The position numbers and the translations under genes were made by a program. The notes under the pieces were generated by a model, which had not been told where the DNA came from, searched no databases, and was given only the letters and a program-made list of their open reading frames with translations. A stretch of DNA of 64,000 nt from Mantis religiosa (lineage: Eukaryota > Arthropoda > Insecta > Mantodea > Mantidae), in NCBI GenBank assembly GCA_030765055.1, contig CM060947.1:103933619-103997618 (forward strand), given 5' to 3'. Positions within the stretch are counted from its first letter, which is position 1. Each line of letters begins with the position of its first letter. Below, one piece after another: positions 54,334-64,000 of the stretch.

Positions 54334-55580
54334 ATGAAAATGATGTTTCGAAAACTGTTAGAGAAAATAAAAAATGTGAATTCCTCGATGAATGAAATGA
54401 AAACTGGTATGGAATCCAAAACACACAGCATGAAGGAAGATATTACTATGCTGAACTCCATGATGGAAGAAATGAATCTGGAACTTCTGACTAAAATCAA
54501 TGGATGACTACCCGACATGAAAAAGGATATGAAGCACTCAGTGGAGAAGAGGAAGAGCTTAGCCAACACATTAATGTCCTGAATGACCTGAGCAGAAGTT
54601 TTAATGTTCTGGAAGGTGGAATCTAGGAACGGCAGTGCTTACAGATGGATAGGATAGGACCGACCAAAGGAGGGAGCAGCTGAAGACAAGGTGACAGCTT
54701 TCCTTGACTTGAGCATCAAAAGTGTCCAGTATGCTGGGAACTGGGGATCGGCTAAGGGATGTCGGCATCCCCTGGAGGCATGTGTTGGGGAAGCAGCTCT
54801 ACCTAGAACTTGTGGAGGAGAACTGTCAACGGCTAAGTGTATGATCAGAAAGGAAACTATAGTATAGCAACGGAAAGAAAATCCCTGTAAGGAATGTGCT
54901 GTGGGACAAGGACAGCAAATGAGTGTGGCAGAGAACGCTTGCTATACAAGGAGCAGACCGTTAAAAAAACATGCGCCCTATTCACTCTCTACATTAAAGC
55001 CAAGAAGATTCATTCACAAAAGTAGAAGCCGTCGGAATGTTTTTGAATGGTCTGTAACTTTACTGACATGGGTTGTCATAAACCTGTCCAGGGAGGGTGT
55101 GGGGACCTTCGGCCACCCCCCTGCGTCTCGCCCGTCGGAGACTTTCTCTCCTGTGGAGGAGTGTAGTAAGAGTTGGCATGCAGGCCATTGGAGCCATATC
55201 CTCGAGTTACTCTGTAAGCCTCAGACGGGAGATAGAACAGCATTATCATGGATGGCGGAAGTACATGAAGAGCGGTACCAGATAATGGCGGATACGGGTG
55301 CAACAACAACCGGGATTCACACATGTGATGAAGAGGTTCCCTCAAGGAAACCGAATTGGCCTTACCAAACAGTAACGGCATTGGGCCTCTGTAGAAGCAA
55401 GCCTGGCTGGAGTTGAATTTGGGGTAGAGCTTTGAAAGTATGTGGGGGTTTGTCACAAAGGTAGCTGAGGATGTGACACTTGGCCTGAATGCCCTCGGAA
55501 GCCACAAGGCAATGGTCAACGTCGGCAGGGGCATCCTGGGAATTGGACGAGATGTGGTAACACTTCGAAGCCCCATTGAC
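54334..55580 (+). pseudogene. Gypsy gag and protease remnants
   Basis: MKMMFRKLLEKIKNVNSSMN (54334 on) is a coiled coil like the N terminus of the other gags, stopping at 54507. Near 55285 ADTGATTTGIHTCDEEVPSR corresponds to the protease motif VDTGAAVTIIRPDVAKGLP of the better copy, and 55440-55570 reads GFVTKVAEDVTLGLNALGSH, the second half of that protease, in another frame. Stops and shifts occur throughout. Confidence 0.7.
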
Positions 55581-55849
55581 CTGAAAATACTTTATTTCCT
55601 TAAGAAGGTCTTAAATATGTATTCTGAGTTGGTATTTACTGAAATGATGAGTTTTAAATATATTATTGGAGGTTCCATCAGTAAGTGCAGCCATATAATA
55701 GTCAACTTTAAAACTAATATAGTGCTGTCAAGAGTATTGCCTCTCACTGTATATATTTTAACTATTTGGGGGCTAGAGGCATGCACTCTACTCTCAGTAT
55801 TATACCAGCCACTAACATGAACAGGTGCTTGACTCTAGGGCAAGGCACT

Positions 55850-56440
55850 GTTGTGTGTAAAATTTCTTATAAATGGGAATCACTAAGCCACATTTGCAGA
55901 GAGCATATTCAGACTTTCCCTGGTGAAGTGCCTCCCTCCAGATTTATAATTCACGCGATTGTGAAGAAATTCGAAACCACTGGTTTCTGTGGCAAACAAA
56001 AGCAAAAGTGAAAATGTACAGTGTTAACAGGGGAAAAATTAGACAACATAGATGCTTGTTTCAAACGTTCCCCAACCAAATTCATCCCAAAATTGGCACA
56101 ACATATGGGAATTTCAGAGTCTTCTGCACATAGAACAACTAAATTATTAAAACTATAAACATATAAGTGTACAAGTATACATGCTTTAAAACATGATGAC
56201 CCAGTATCACAAATGCATTATTGTGATGGTTTCTTTCATCAGTGAATGAGGTTTAATTGGTCCACAGCTTCTGTTCCTTTCCAGTAAGGCATGGTTACAC
56301 CTCAGTGGTGATGTCAACATTCACAACAGTCGGTAGCAGGCGATTTAAAGTTCTCATAAAAAATAAAATCAATTTTTGGTGGAGTATTGGTAGAAATATA
56401 GGTAGCTGTAGAGAACTGTAACTGTTTAATAAATGAAAAA
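55850..56440 (+). pseudogene. mariner-type transposase remnant, N-terminal half
   Basis: In plus-strand frames: REHIQTFPGEVPPSRFIIHA, IVKKFETTGFCGKQKQK, then VLTGEKLDNIDACFKRSPTK, AQHMGISESSAHRTTKLLKL and HALKHDDPV. This is the helix-turn-helix half of the common arthropod mariner group whose C-terminus (SLKDKVY, PHT.QELRENI) is seen at 42.8-43.5 kb. Several stops; the catalytic half is nearly gone. Confidence 0.75.
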
Positions 56441-59071
56441 TAAATAAAAACTAATGTAAAACATGCACACATGCACTAATAAAAAGCCTAACACTGAATT
56501 GAAGTTAAATCTGGAAAATACAGGACTCCTTGGTTTCAACAGGCTCGCTAACAGCCTATGCTTGCCTCCTTACAGGTTCAAATCCAAAAATAAGTTACTG
56601 CACATTTACACCACTTTCTTTTCAGCCTACTTCTGTGAAATTTCTGAAATCAGATCATATATAACTGGTTCAATGCCATTTTAATACAAAACAAAGCATA
56701 AAAGTGTTTCACAAAATGCAAATATTAACACAATTGCAGTTAATGTTGCAGCTCTTATATCTCATTACTTACATGTCTCCAACAAGTAGTATGCAAGCTG
56801 ATCTTAGTATGAAAGCGGACTCCTATTTATCTCACCTCAAAGGATGCCACCTCAAGGTAACCCATGGTATAAGATACATTGCAATTCTGGCACATGTAGT
56901 ATCGATTTATATAGTCTAATACTGAACATAGGTACCTACATGTTTTTCATTAATCTAATAGTACATTACTCTTGTCAGATTCTTCAATGTTTACTGTATT
57001 CTTACAACATATTCAGAAAATTAAAGCACATTATTAATTCACTATCTTATAAACACTATTAGGAATAAATCCATTCTGCTTATCTATTAGGAATAAATCC
57101 ATTTTTGTTTCCTGAAACAAAAACTGATTTAGGCCTAAAATTGTGTAACACTTGCTTTTTATTCTTACATTTTTACGAACTTATTAAAACAATGTGGAAA
57201 GAAAACAGGTTGCTCCTCTCACAATCTTGAAAAGATGTTATGATTTTCTTTACTTTCTCTGTTAGTGTTATAAGGTTATGCTATCTCCTTTTAGCGTTCT
57301 CTATAAAAATTTTCAGTTCTTTCTTCTTTTATCTCTGGCTTGCTTAAAATATGATCTGGCACATACCTATAATGGGTCGGGTTTACAGTTTATTCTTCAA
57401 CATGGATTTCACAATTTGTGTTCATTGCAGGTGTTAACAGTTTCTTTGCCAAAAATAATATCAAACATCAATTTTCTGAATCATAAACTTTCATAGTACA
57501 AAATAACAAGAGAACATCTTGTCGCCACTGTTTTTGACTTTAGTGTACTCCAATAAGGACACAGGCTTTATTACTGAATTTTCCTTACTTAATTTCTTTC
57601 CACAGTTTATAGGATTGTTTCATTGTGCATCTCTGCATTATCTTGCAAATCAACATCCTGATTTCTAACTTGTATTTTTTTCTAAACTTGAATCACTGGT
57701 CTCTGTTGGTTGGTAACTTCCGTTCTGAACATTGTCATCACTTTCAGTTTCACTATTATCAAATATTAAGTTCAATATTTTCAGCAACATAGGATACTAA
57801 TTCGAAATCAGTCAGCATATGGCTCATTAAACTCTATGCAAATTTGTTGAGTATTAGGATAGATGTAATAACTACTATATTTATGTAATGGTCAATATTA
57901 CATCATTTCGATACAGTAAGTCTCTAGAGGTTGATACAAGATAAATATGCATAATGTAGGGATTTCAAATTGTTTTCTCATATTTTTGAAACCATTGTAA
58001 CAAGAACTCCAATTTATATTTCCTTTGTAAATTCTATAAAAGCAGAAGCAACCCTAATAGTACATACAAATAAGGCCATTAGATTTCCATGACCAAAACA
58101 TAATTAATGTAGCATTTTGATGTATATGAACTTCTATGAGCTGGAATCTCCTGAAAATGAACACATCTCAAAGCCTTTTCATTCACCATTAAGAAGAAAA
58201 ATAAATATAGACATAAAGTCATAAAACTTACCCTTGTTTAGCAGTCACAGTAGTACCCTTTCCCAAAATGAGAATAACTACATGCATTACATGTATTTTA
58301 AGGGCACAGATGAATAAAAAAACAAATTGTGCAACCCCTTAAATATTCAAACTATAAAAATGTTATAACAAAATTCGTAGGAAATTTGATCATTTTGTTT
58401 TAGTTTTTAGTTTTAACAAAACTAAATACGTGAGATATTTTGATCTTTTTTACTCTGTTCTCCATTATTAATACCAGAATTTTGGGGAAAATAAGAGAAT
58501 TATAGCCTATTCTATATCACTTAGTGTCTCATTAATATATAAGTGGGTACAATTTTACCTACAACAGTCATAAGTCATATATGAGATAACTTGGCGCATG
58601 TTCACTTCTATGTAATACTTCTTAGAAATACAAAAATGTATTGAATTATTGCAGAATTATAATTTAAATTAGCGTTCTTATATTTTTATATAATTAAAGG
58701 CATTAATGGTAACCAGAAACTATGCTGTTTGAGGCTGGCACTATTGTATATGCAAACCTGAATCTATAACAAAATTTGGTGGACGCACTTAGAACCTGCA
58801 ACTATGGGAGATGTTCTATGCCTATGCTCTTAACCGGGAGCCTCCCAGAAGGAATGGGTGAGTTGAGAAAATATACAATTACCTCTAAAATTAAATTGCC
58901 ATACAAAGATTAACATGTTAAAAAAAAAACAATCATTTTACAAATGGTAGTATTCAGAATTTGGGGAAGCTAAACTCAATAACCTAAATTCTATCTAGCG
59001 GGATATTTTAAGAGGTTACGTCCTCGATGATGCTAGCAGAACCTTCGCCGGTTATATACAGGATAACCTAC
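56441..59071. other. Intron 1, unassigned
   Basis: AT-rich. TATTAGGAATAAATCCATT occurs twice at about 57058-57104. No coding or known repeat recognised. Confidence 0.4.
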
Positions 59072-59188
59072 CTTTGTATATAGGAGCAGAAATGGTGTTT
59101 CGAAACGAACTCCAGGAAGGCGTTCTACATCACTGATAGTACCCAAGCGACTTGCATACGACGTTACAGACTTTATTTTAAACTTCAT
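59072..59188 (-). CDS. QTRT2: QTRT2 exon 1 (start codon, 39 codons)
   Basis: On the minus strand an ATG at 59188-59186 opens 39 codons beginning MKFKIKSVTSYASRLG and ending ETPFLLLYTK, directly followed by a GTAGGT donor at 59071. The pattern MK(F/L)..K.V....RLG near the N terminus and LLYTK before a GG/TG...PHLT segment is what the QTRT2 family shows. The exon ends in phase 0, matching the phase-0 start of the next exon. The ATG is chosen because it gives the family's N terminus; I cannot exclude a 5' UTR intron upstream. The next exon is 8.9 kb away. Confidence 0.9.
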
Positions 59189-61323
59189 GATTAAATACAA
59201 ACTTTTTCGTCTATTTTAACAGTTTTTTGTGTCAAATCAAATTAACATAGTTTTACCACTTGATTTGCATTGTCAGTTCACACTGTCACTTAAACACTAG
59301 TAGAACTGTATAGCTTTACACATGTAAATGTGTATAGAACGCTTTAGAGAAGTATTTCCAATAAATCTTTAAACTAAATGTTGAGCATACAAAACATAAC
59401 CTTAAACATCTCCCTCCCAGAGCTTCCAGTTCCCATAGAACATATACTTGTGTATGTTCTGTGGGGATACTGGGGGACACGATTGATCACAGAACATATA
59501 CTTGTTAGAAGTAAACACACCAATGTTAGAAGTGATCACAGATTAAATCCGAACACGACGAAGAACACAGCAAACTCTGATGTTAAAAACGGTAGAGTCG
59601 TGGTACCACCAGGTTACAGATTCATACGTCTTCCGTTATGAAACTCACAGAACATCTAAGGTCTTAAAAATCAGCGCGTAAAACGAACGGATAAGAAACG
59701 AAGCAACTGATAAGGGTCTGTTATTTATATCTTAACCTTTCACATGTAAATACCGCGGTGCCCCCAAGTCCTAGAGAACAAGCAAAAACGAAGTGATTAA
59801 GGTAAACGTAAAATACGAAGGAACATAAGGAGAGGGTGGTCTATCGTCGACTAGTCAATGAGTTCAGTGCGACGTTGTACAGTTCACCACATGGACCCGC
59901 TCGCTTTGCTGAACCCTATGGCTAATTTCTTTGCACGTTCAAAAGATACTCATTACAGAATTATTTGGTTGTCTTCATGTCATAGAGATACTTTTTATGA
60001 AAGTGACTGTCCAACTCCAAGTTTGTAGCACAACTGCTTTCGGAGATAGGAAAAGATAGAAAGCCTGACTACAAAGAAAACAATCAGTAACGGACTCTGA
60101 AGAAAATCAGACATGTGGTGATTCATTTTGTAGCTTGCACTCAGTAAAGTGGCGATTTTTATAAGAGTGCAGGCGTTATTTAGTAAATGTGTGACTTATC
60201 AAGCCCAGCAGTAGTGTGCTTAGTACTGTCTGCAAGACATATCGTAAAATTTTACATCGGCCAGCTAAAATATTATTTTTCATGTGTATTCCATTTTCAA
60301 AAAGGTGTCAATTAAAGGCATTTTCGAAAGTATAAATTTCACTCCTAGTCCATAATTAACGGCACAAGTTTGTCACGTGAGTGCCTAACCTGTGATAAAC
60401 ATTGTTAAAGACGGTAAACAGTTCATTAATTTAGGAGAAGTTTCCATATTTGGGTAACCTAGAAAATATTGAGCAGCTAACAGGTCTGCTACCAGAGGAT
60501 TTTCAGAAGTATATTTTACGTAAAAACATATGATCTACATTACATTAAAGTAGAAACTATATTCACAAATCATTGAAATGTCACTCTTTTGTTTCATTGT
60601 AGCAAATGCCATTCATTGGTCGAGCACATTTGAACCATTTTGCTTTGTGTGCATATGAGCGATAGCTGTGTAAACTGTTCTCGGTTCAAAGTTTTAAGGT
60701 TCAGTTTATGCTAACACGCGATAATCATTGTATATGTTTTCACACCCATGCTGAAGTATTAAGCAAACTTCTCTGTCAGCATCTGTGTATACATCTCAGA
60801 ACATTCACTAGGTGGTGTCTGTCACCCACTCACAGTGGAACCCATCTTTATTCTCATTTTGTAGCTACTTTAATTCGCCACAGTATCCACATTCATAGGT
60901 ATCGTGTTCTTTGTTGCTTAGGCGGAAAAGGTGGCTGTTGTCAGACATGAGACAGAATACGTCAGTGGTAATTAAGTGCTCTCCGCGTTATTCGTGTCGT
61001 TTGAATGAAGAAATTTAACTTTGTGTGCCTGGTTTCTCCATGTGTATTATGGATTTCCATTTGTGCCTTTGGAACTCCAACGCCAGGCTAGCTGGGTGGC
61101 TATATCCGGCCATACCAATGATGGGAGTTTTCAAATACAAAAAATAGATGTATTCGATTGAATGTTCTCGAAACCTGAATGTGTATTCGAATACTTCTCG
61201 GATTATGCAAATCTCTCATTTGCGTTTGTCCTGTGTTCTCTTCTGGAATACTTCTCGTCCAAAATTCTGGGATAGGTACAGGTGCACTGAACTGGAATCT
61301 GAAACCAGATTTCTTAATTGTGG
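59189..61323 (-). promoter_or_regulatory. Presumed 5' UTR/promoter region of QTRT2
   Basis: Located upstream of the minus-strand start codon and mostly free of recognisable repeats. No TATA box or CpG island can be assigned. It includes an imperfect palindrome at 59432-59466. The assignment is positional only. Confidence 0.4.
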
Positions 61324-64000
61324 AAACGTAGAGTCAGATGAAAAATTCAATGCCATAGCCGGGATTTGAACCACGGATCTTCTGGTTTCCGTCCAGCCGC
61401 ACTACCATTGTGCTACTGTGGCCAACGTGCCGATATGACATTAAATTCTCCAACTGACTCGTATTTTCCCGGTAAACCACTTAGGAGTTCTCATAAACAC
61501 ATGAGACAACTACCTTAATGGCGACTTACTACATGTAAGTACTTTAACGCCCGGGCTTTATAGTTAACCACTATTAGGCTAATTAATGGAAATTAATTAT
61601 TCTTTCACACTGGCCGTGTGTAGGCTAAATTGTGGAAACGTAGAGTCAGATGAAAAATTCAATGCCATAGCCGGGATTTGAACCACGGATCTTCTGGTTT
61701 CCGTCCAGCCGCACTACCATTGTGCTACTGTGGCCAACGTGCCGATATGACATTAAATTCTCCAACTGACTCGTATTTTCCCGGTAAACCACTTAGGAGT
61801 TCTCATAAACACATGAGACAACTACCTTAATGGCGACTTACTACATGTAAGTACTTTAACGCCCGGGCTTTATAGTTAACCACTATTAGGCTAATTAATG
61901 GAAATTAATTATTCTTTCACACTGGCCGTGTGTAGGCTAAATTATGGAAACGTAGAGTCAGATGAAAAATTCAATGCCATAGCCGGGATTTGAACCACGG
62001 ATCTTCTGGTTTCCGTCCAGCCGCACTACCATTGTGCTACTGTGGCCAACGTGCCGATATGACATTAAATTCTCCAACTGACTCGTATTTTCCCGGTAAA
62101 CCACTTAGGAGTTCTCATAAACACATGAGACAACTACCTTAATGGCGACTTACTACATGTAAGTACTTTAACGCCCGGGCTTTATAGTTAACCACTATTA
62201 GGCTAATTAATGGAAATTAATTATTCTTTCACACTGGCCGTGTGTAGGCTAAATTGTGGAAACGTAGAGTCAGATGAAAAATTCAATGCCATAGCCGGGA
62301 TTTGAACCACGGATCTTCTGGTTTCCGTCCAGCCGCACTACCATTGTGCTACTGTGGCCAACGTGCCGATATGACATTAAATTCTCCAACTGACTCGTAT
62401 TTTCCCGGTAAACCACTTAGGAGTTCTCATAAACACATGAGACAACTACCTTAATGGCGACTTACTACATGTAAGTACTTTAACGCCCGGGCTTTATAGT
62501 TAACCACTATTAGGCTAATTAATGGAAATTAATTATTCTTTCACACTGGCCGTGTGTAGGCTAAATTGTGGAAACGTAGAGTCAGATGAAAAATTCAATG
62601 CCATAGCCGGGATTTGAACCACGGATCTTCTGGTTTCCGTCCAGCCGCACTACCATTGTGCTACTGTGGCCAACGTGCCACAATTTAGCCTACACACGGC
62701 CAGTGTGAAAGAATAATTAATTTCCATTAATTAGCCTAATAGTGGTTAACTATAAAGCCCGGGCGTTAAAGTACTTACATGTAGTAAGTCGCCATTAAGG
62801 TAGTTGTCTCATGTGTTTATGAGAACTCCTAAGTGGTTTACCGGGAAAATACGAGTCAGTTGGAGAATTTAATGTCATATCGGCACGTTGGCCACAGTAG
62901 CACAATGGTAGTGCGGCTGGACGGAAACCAGAAGATCCGTGGTTCAAATCCCGGCTATGGCATTGAATTTTTCATCTGACTCTACGTTTCCACAATTTAG
63001 CCTACACACGGCCAGTGTGAAAGAATAATTAATTTCCATTAATTAGCCTAATAGTGGTTAACTATAAAGCCCGGGCGTTAAAGTACTTACATGTAGTAAG
63101 TCGCCATTAAGGTAGTTGTCTCATGTGTTTATGAGAACTCCTAAGTGGTTTACCGGGAAAATACGAGTCAGTTGGAGAATTTAATGTCATATCGGCACGT
63201 TGGCCACAGTAGCACAATGGTAGTGCGGCTGGACGGAAACCAGAAGATCCGTGGTTCAAATCCCGGCTATGGCATTGAATTTTTCATCTGACTCTACGTT
63301 TCCACAATTTAGCCTACACACGGCCAGTGTGAAAGAATAATTAATTTCCATTAATTAGCCTAATAGTGGTTAACTATAAAGCCCGGGCGTTAAAGTACTT
63401 ACATGTAGTAAGTCGCCATTAAGGTAGTTGTCTCATGTGTTTATGAGAACTCCTAAGTGGTTTACCGGGAAAATACGAGTCAGTTGGAGAATTTAATGTC
63501 ATATCGGCACGTTGGCCACAGTAGCACAATGGTAGTGCGGCTGGACGGAAACCAGAAGATCCGTGGTTCAAATCCCGGCTATGGCATTGAATTTTTCATC
63601 TGACTCTACGTTTCCACAATTTAGCCTACACACGGCCAGTGTGAAAGAATAATTAATTTCCATTAATTAGCCTAATAGTGGTTAACTATAAAGCCCGGGC
63701 GTTAAAGTACTTACATGTAGTAAGTCGCCATTAAGGTAGTTGTCTCATGTGTTTATGAGAACTCCTAAGTGGTTTACCGGGAAAATACGAGTCAGTTGGA
63801 GAATTTAATGTCATATCGGCACGTTGGCCACAGTAGCACAATGGTAGTGCGGCTGGACGGAAACCAGAAGATCCGTGGTTCAAATCCCGGCTATGGCATT
63901 GAATTTTTCATCTGACTCTACGTTTCCACAATTTAGCCTACACACGGCCAGTGTGAAAGAATAATTAATTTCCATTAATTAGCCTAATAGTGGTTAACTA
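61324..64000. repeat. 312-bp SINE-A-derived tandem array with orientation switch
   Basis: GTAGAGTCAGATG recurs at 61328, 61640, 61952, 62264 and 62576 (period exactly 312) in minus orientation. After a partial unit ending at about 62679, ACAATTTAGCC recurs at 62680, 62992, 63304, 63616 and 63928 in plus orientation and runs off the window. The units are almost identical. Each contains a tRNA-like part with TAGCACAATGG and GGTTCAAATCC (plus orientation). Confidence 0.95.

Larger units (their letters stand above)
53578..55590 (+). mobile_element. Degenerate Gypsy element, 5' half
   Basis: The LTR 53578-54303 (TGTCACACTGGC...TTTTGTCACA) is followed by a primer-binding site, gag and protease remnants in plus orientation. 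No RT, integrase or 3' LTR is seen. It belongs to the same tRNA-Leu-primed lineage as the minus-strand elements but is clearly older. Confidence 0.75.
1..59188 (-). other. QTRT2: QTRT2 gene span (partial, 5 exons seen, TE-filled introns)
   Basis: Five minus-strand exons (39, 50, 39.7, 52.3 and 63 codons) join in order with phases 0, 0, 2, 0 and GT-AG borders at every junction seen. Together they read as the first ~244 residues of queuine tRNA-ribosyltransferase accessory subunit 2; the vertebrate protein is about 415 residues. QTRT2 pairs with the catalytic QTRT1 to swap guanine-34 for queuine in GUN-anticodon tRNAs (His, Asn, Tyr, Asp), and is reported at the mitochondrial surface. The C-terminal part, with the zinc-binding cysteines, is not in the window and must lie left of position 1. 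Introns measure about 8.87, 20.33, 25.53 and 1.80 kb and contain nearly all the mobile elements listed here. Identification rests on recalled family similarity plus the independent phase check. Confidence 0.9.

Noticed and set aside
61324..64000. CRISPR-like or gene-array reading of the regular repeats
   Set aside because: The period is 312 bp with no variable spacers, and each unit is a SINE with tRNA-like boxes in a eukaryotic context.

Overview
The window looks like a large, repeat-rich arthropod genome, most likely an insect. It is AT-rich and has spliced genes with GT-AG introns, Penelope-like elements with GIY-YIG domains, RNase H-bearing LINEs, Gypsy, piggyBac, mariner, Harbinger and hAT remnants, and several tRNA-derived SINE families. 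The exact taxon cannot be fixed from the sequence alone; a polyneopteran such as a cockroach or stick insect is only a guess.

The one host gene I can support runs on the minus strand through almost the whole window. Five exons, at 59072-59188, 50052-50201, 29600-29718, 3909-4065 and 1921-2109, join in compatible phases with GT-AG borders. They encode the N-terminal ~60% (about 244 codons) of QTRT2, the accessory subunit of queuine tRNA-ribosyltransferase. Its introns are about 8.9, 20.3, 25.5 and 1.8 kb, and the gene continues off the left edge. Nearly everything else from 1 to 59 kb is therefore intronic transposon sequence.

Region by region: 1-1388 holds the 5' end of a minus-strand Gypsy element and a second, abutting LTR. 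2.1-13.7 kb is SINEs, simple repeats, a near-perfect 608-bp Penelope palindrome and a foldback element. 13.7-18.4 kb is a LINE pseudogene broken by an internally deleted Gypsy element (4-bp target duplication). 18.4-24.1 kb is an RNase H-type LINE broken by a full-length Penelope-like element with an inverted partial copy. 25.2-26.4 kb is a hAT-like pseudogene. 27.3-32.5 kb holds several more Penelope pieces. 34.8-40.3 kb is a second deleted Gypsy element with a Harbinger-type element inside its LTR. 40.8-43.6 kb is a LINE and a mariner foldback. 43.7-48.4 kb is a three-deep nest: a TIR element, then piggyBac, then a LINE. 50.4-56.4 kb is a 96-bp Penelope mini-insert, SINEs, a LINE with a GC-rich insert, a Gypsy remnant and a mariner remnant. 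59.2-61.3 kb is the presumed upstream region of QTRT2. 61.3-64.0 kb is a 312-bp tandem array built from a tRNA-like SINE that flips orientation at 62.68 kb.

The most interesting signals are: the Penelope-like insertions, four of which have 12-bp target duplications, inverted ends, a shared one-sided tail and hammerhead-ribozyme-like cores, including a 96-bp copy that is almost nothing but the terminal hairpin; and a SINE family that recurs as stem / tRNA-like loop / stem foldbacks and has been amplified into a satellite.
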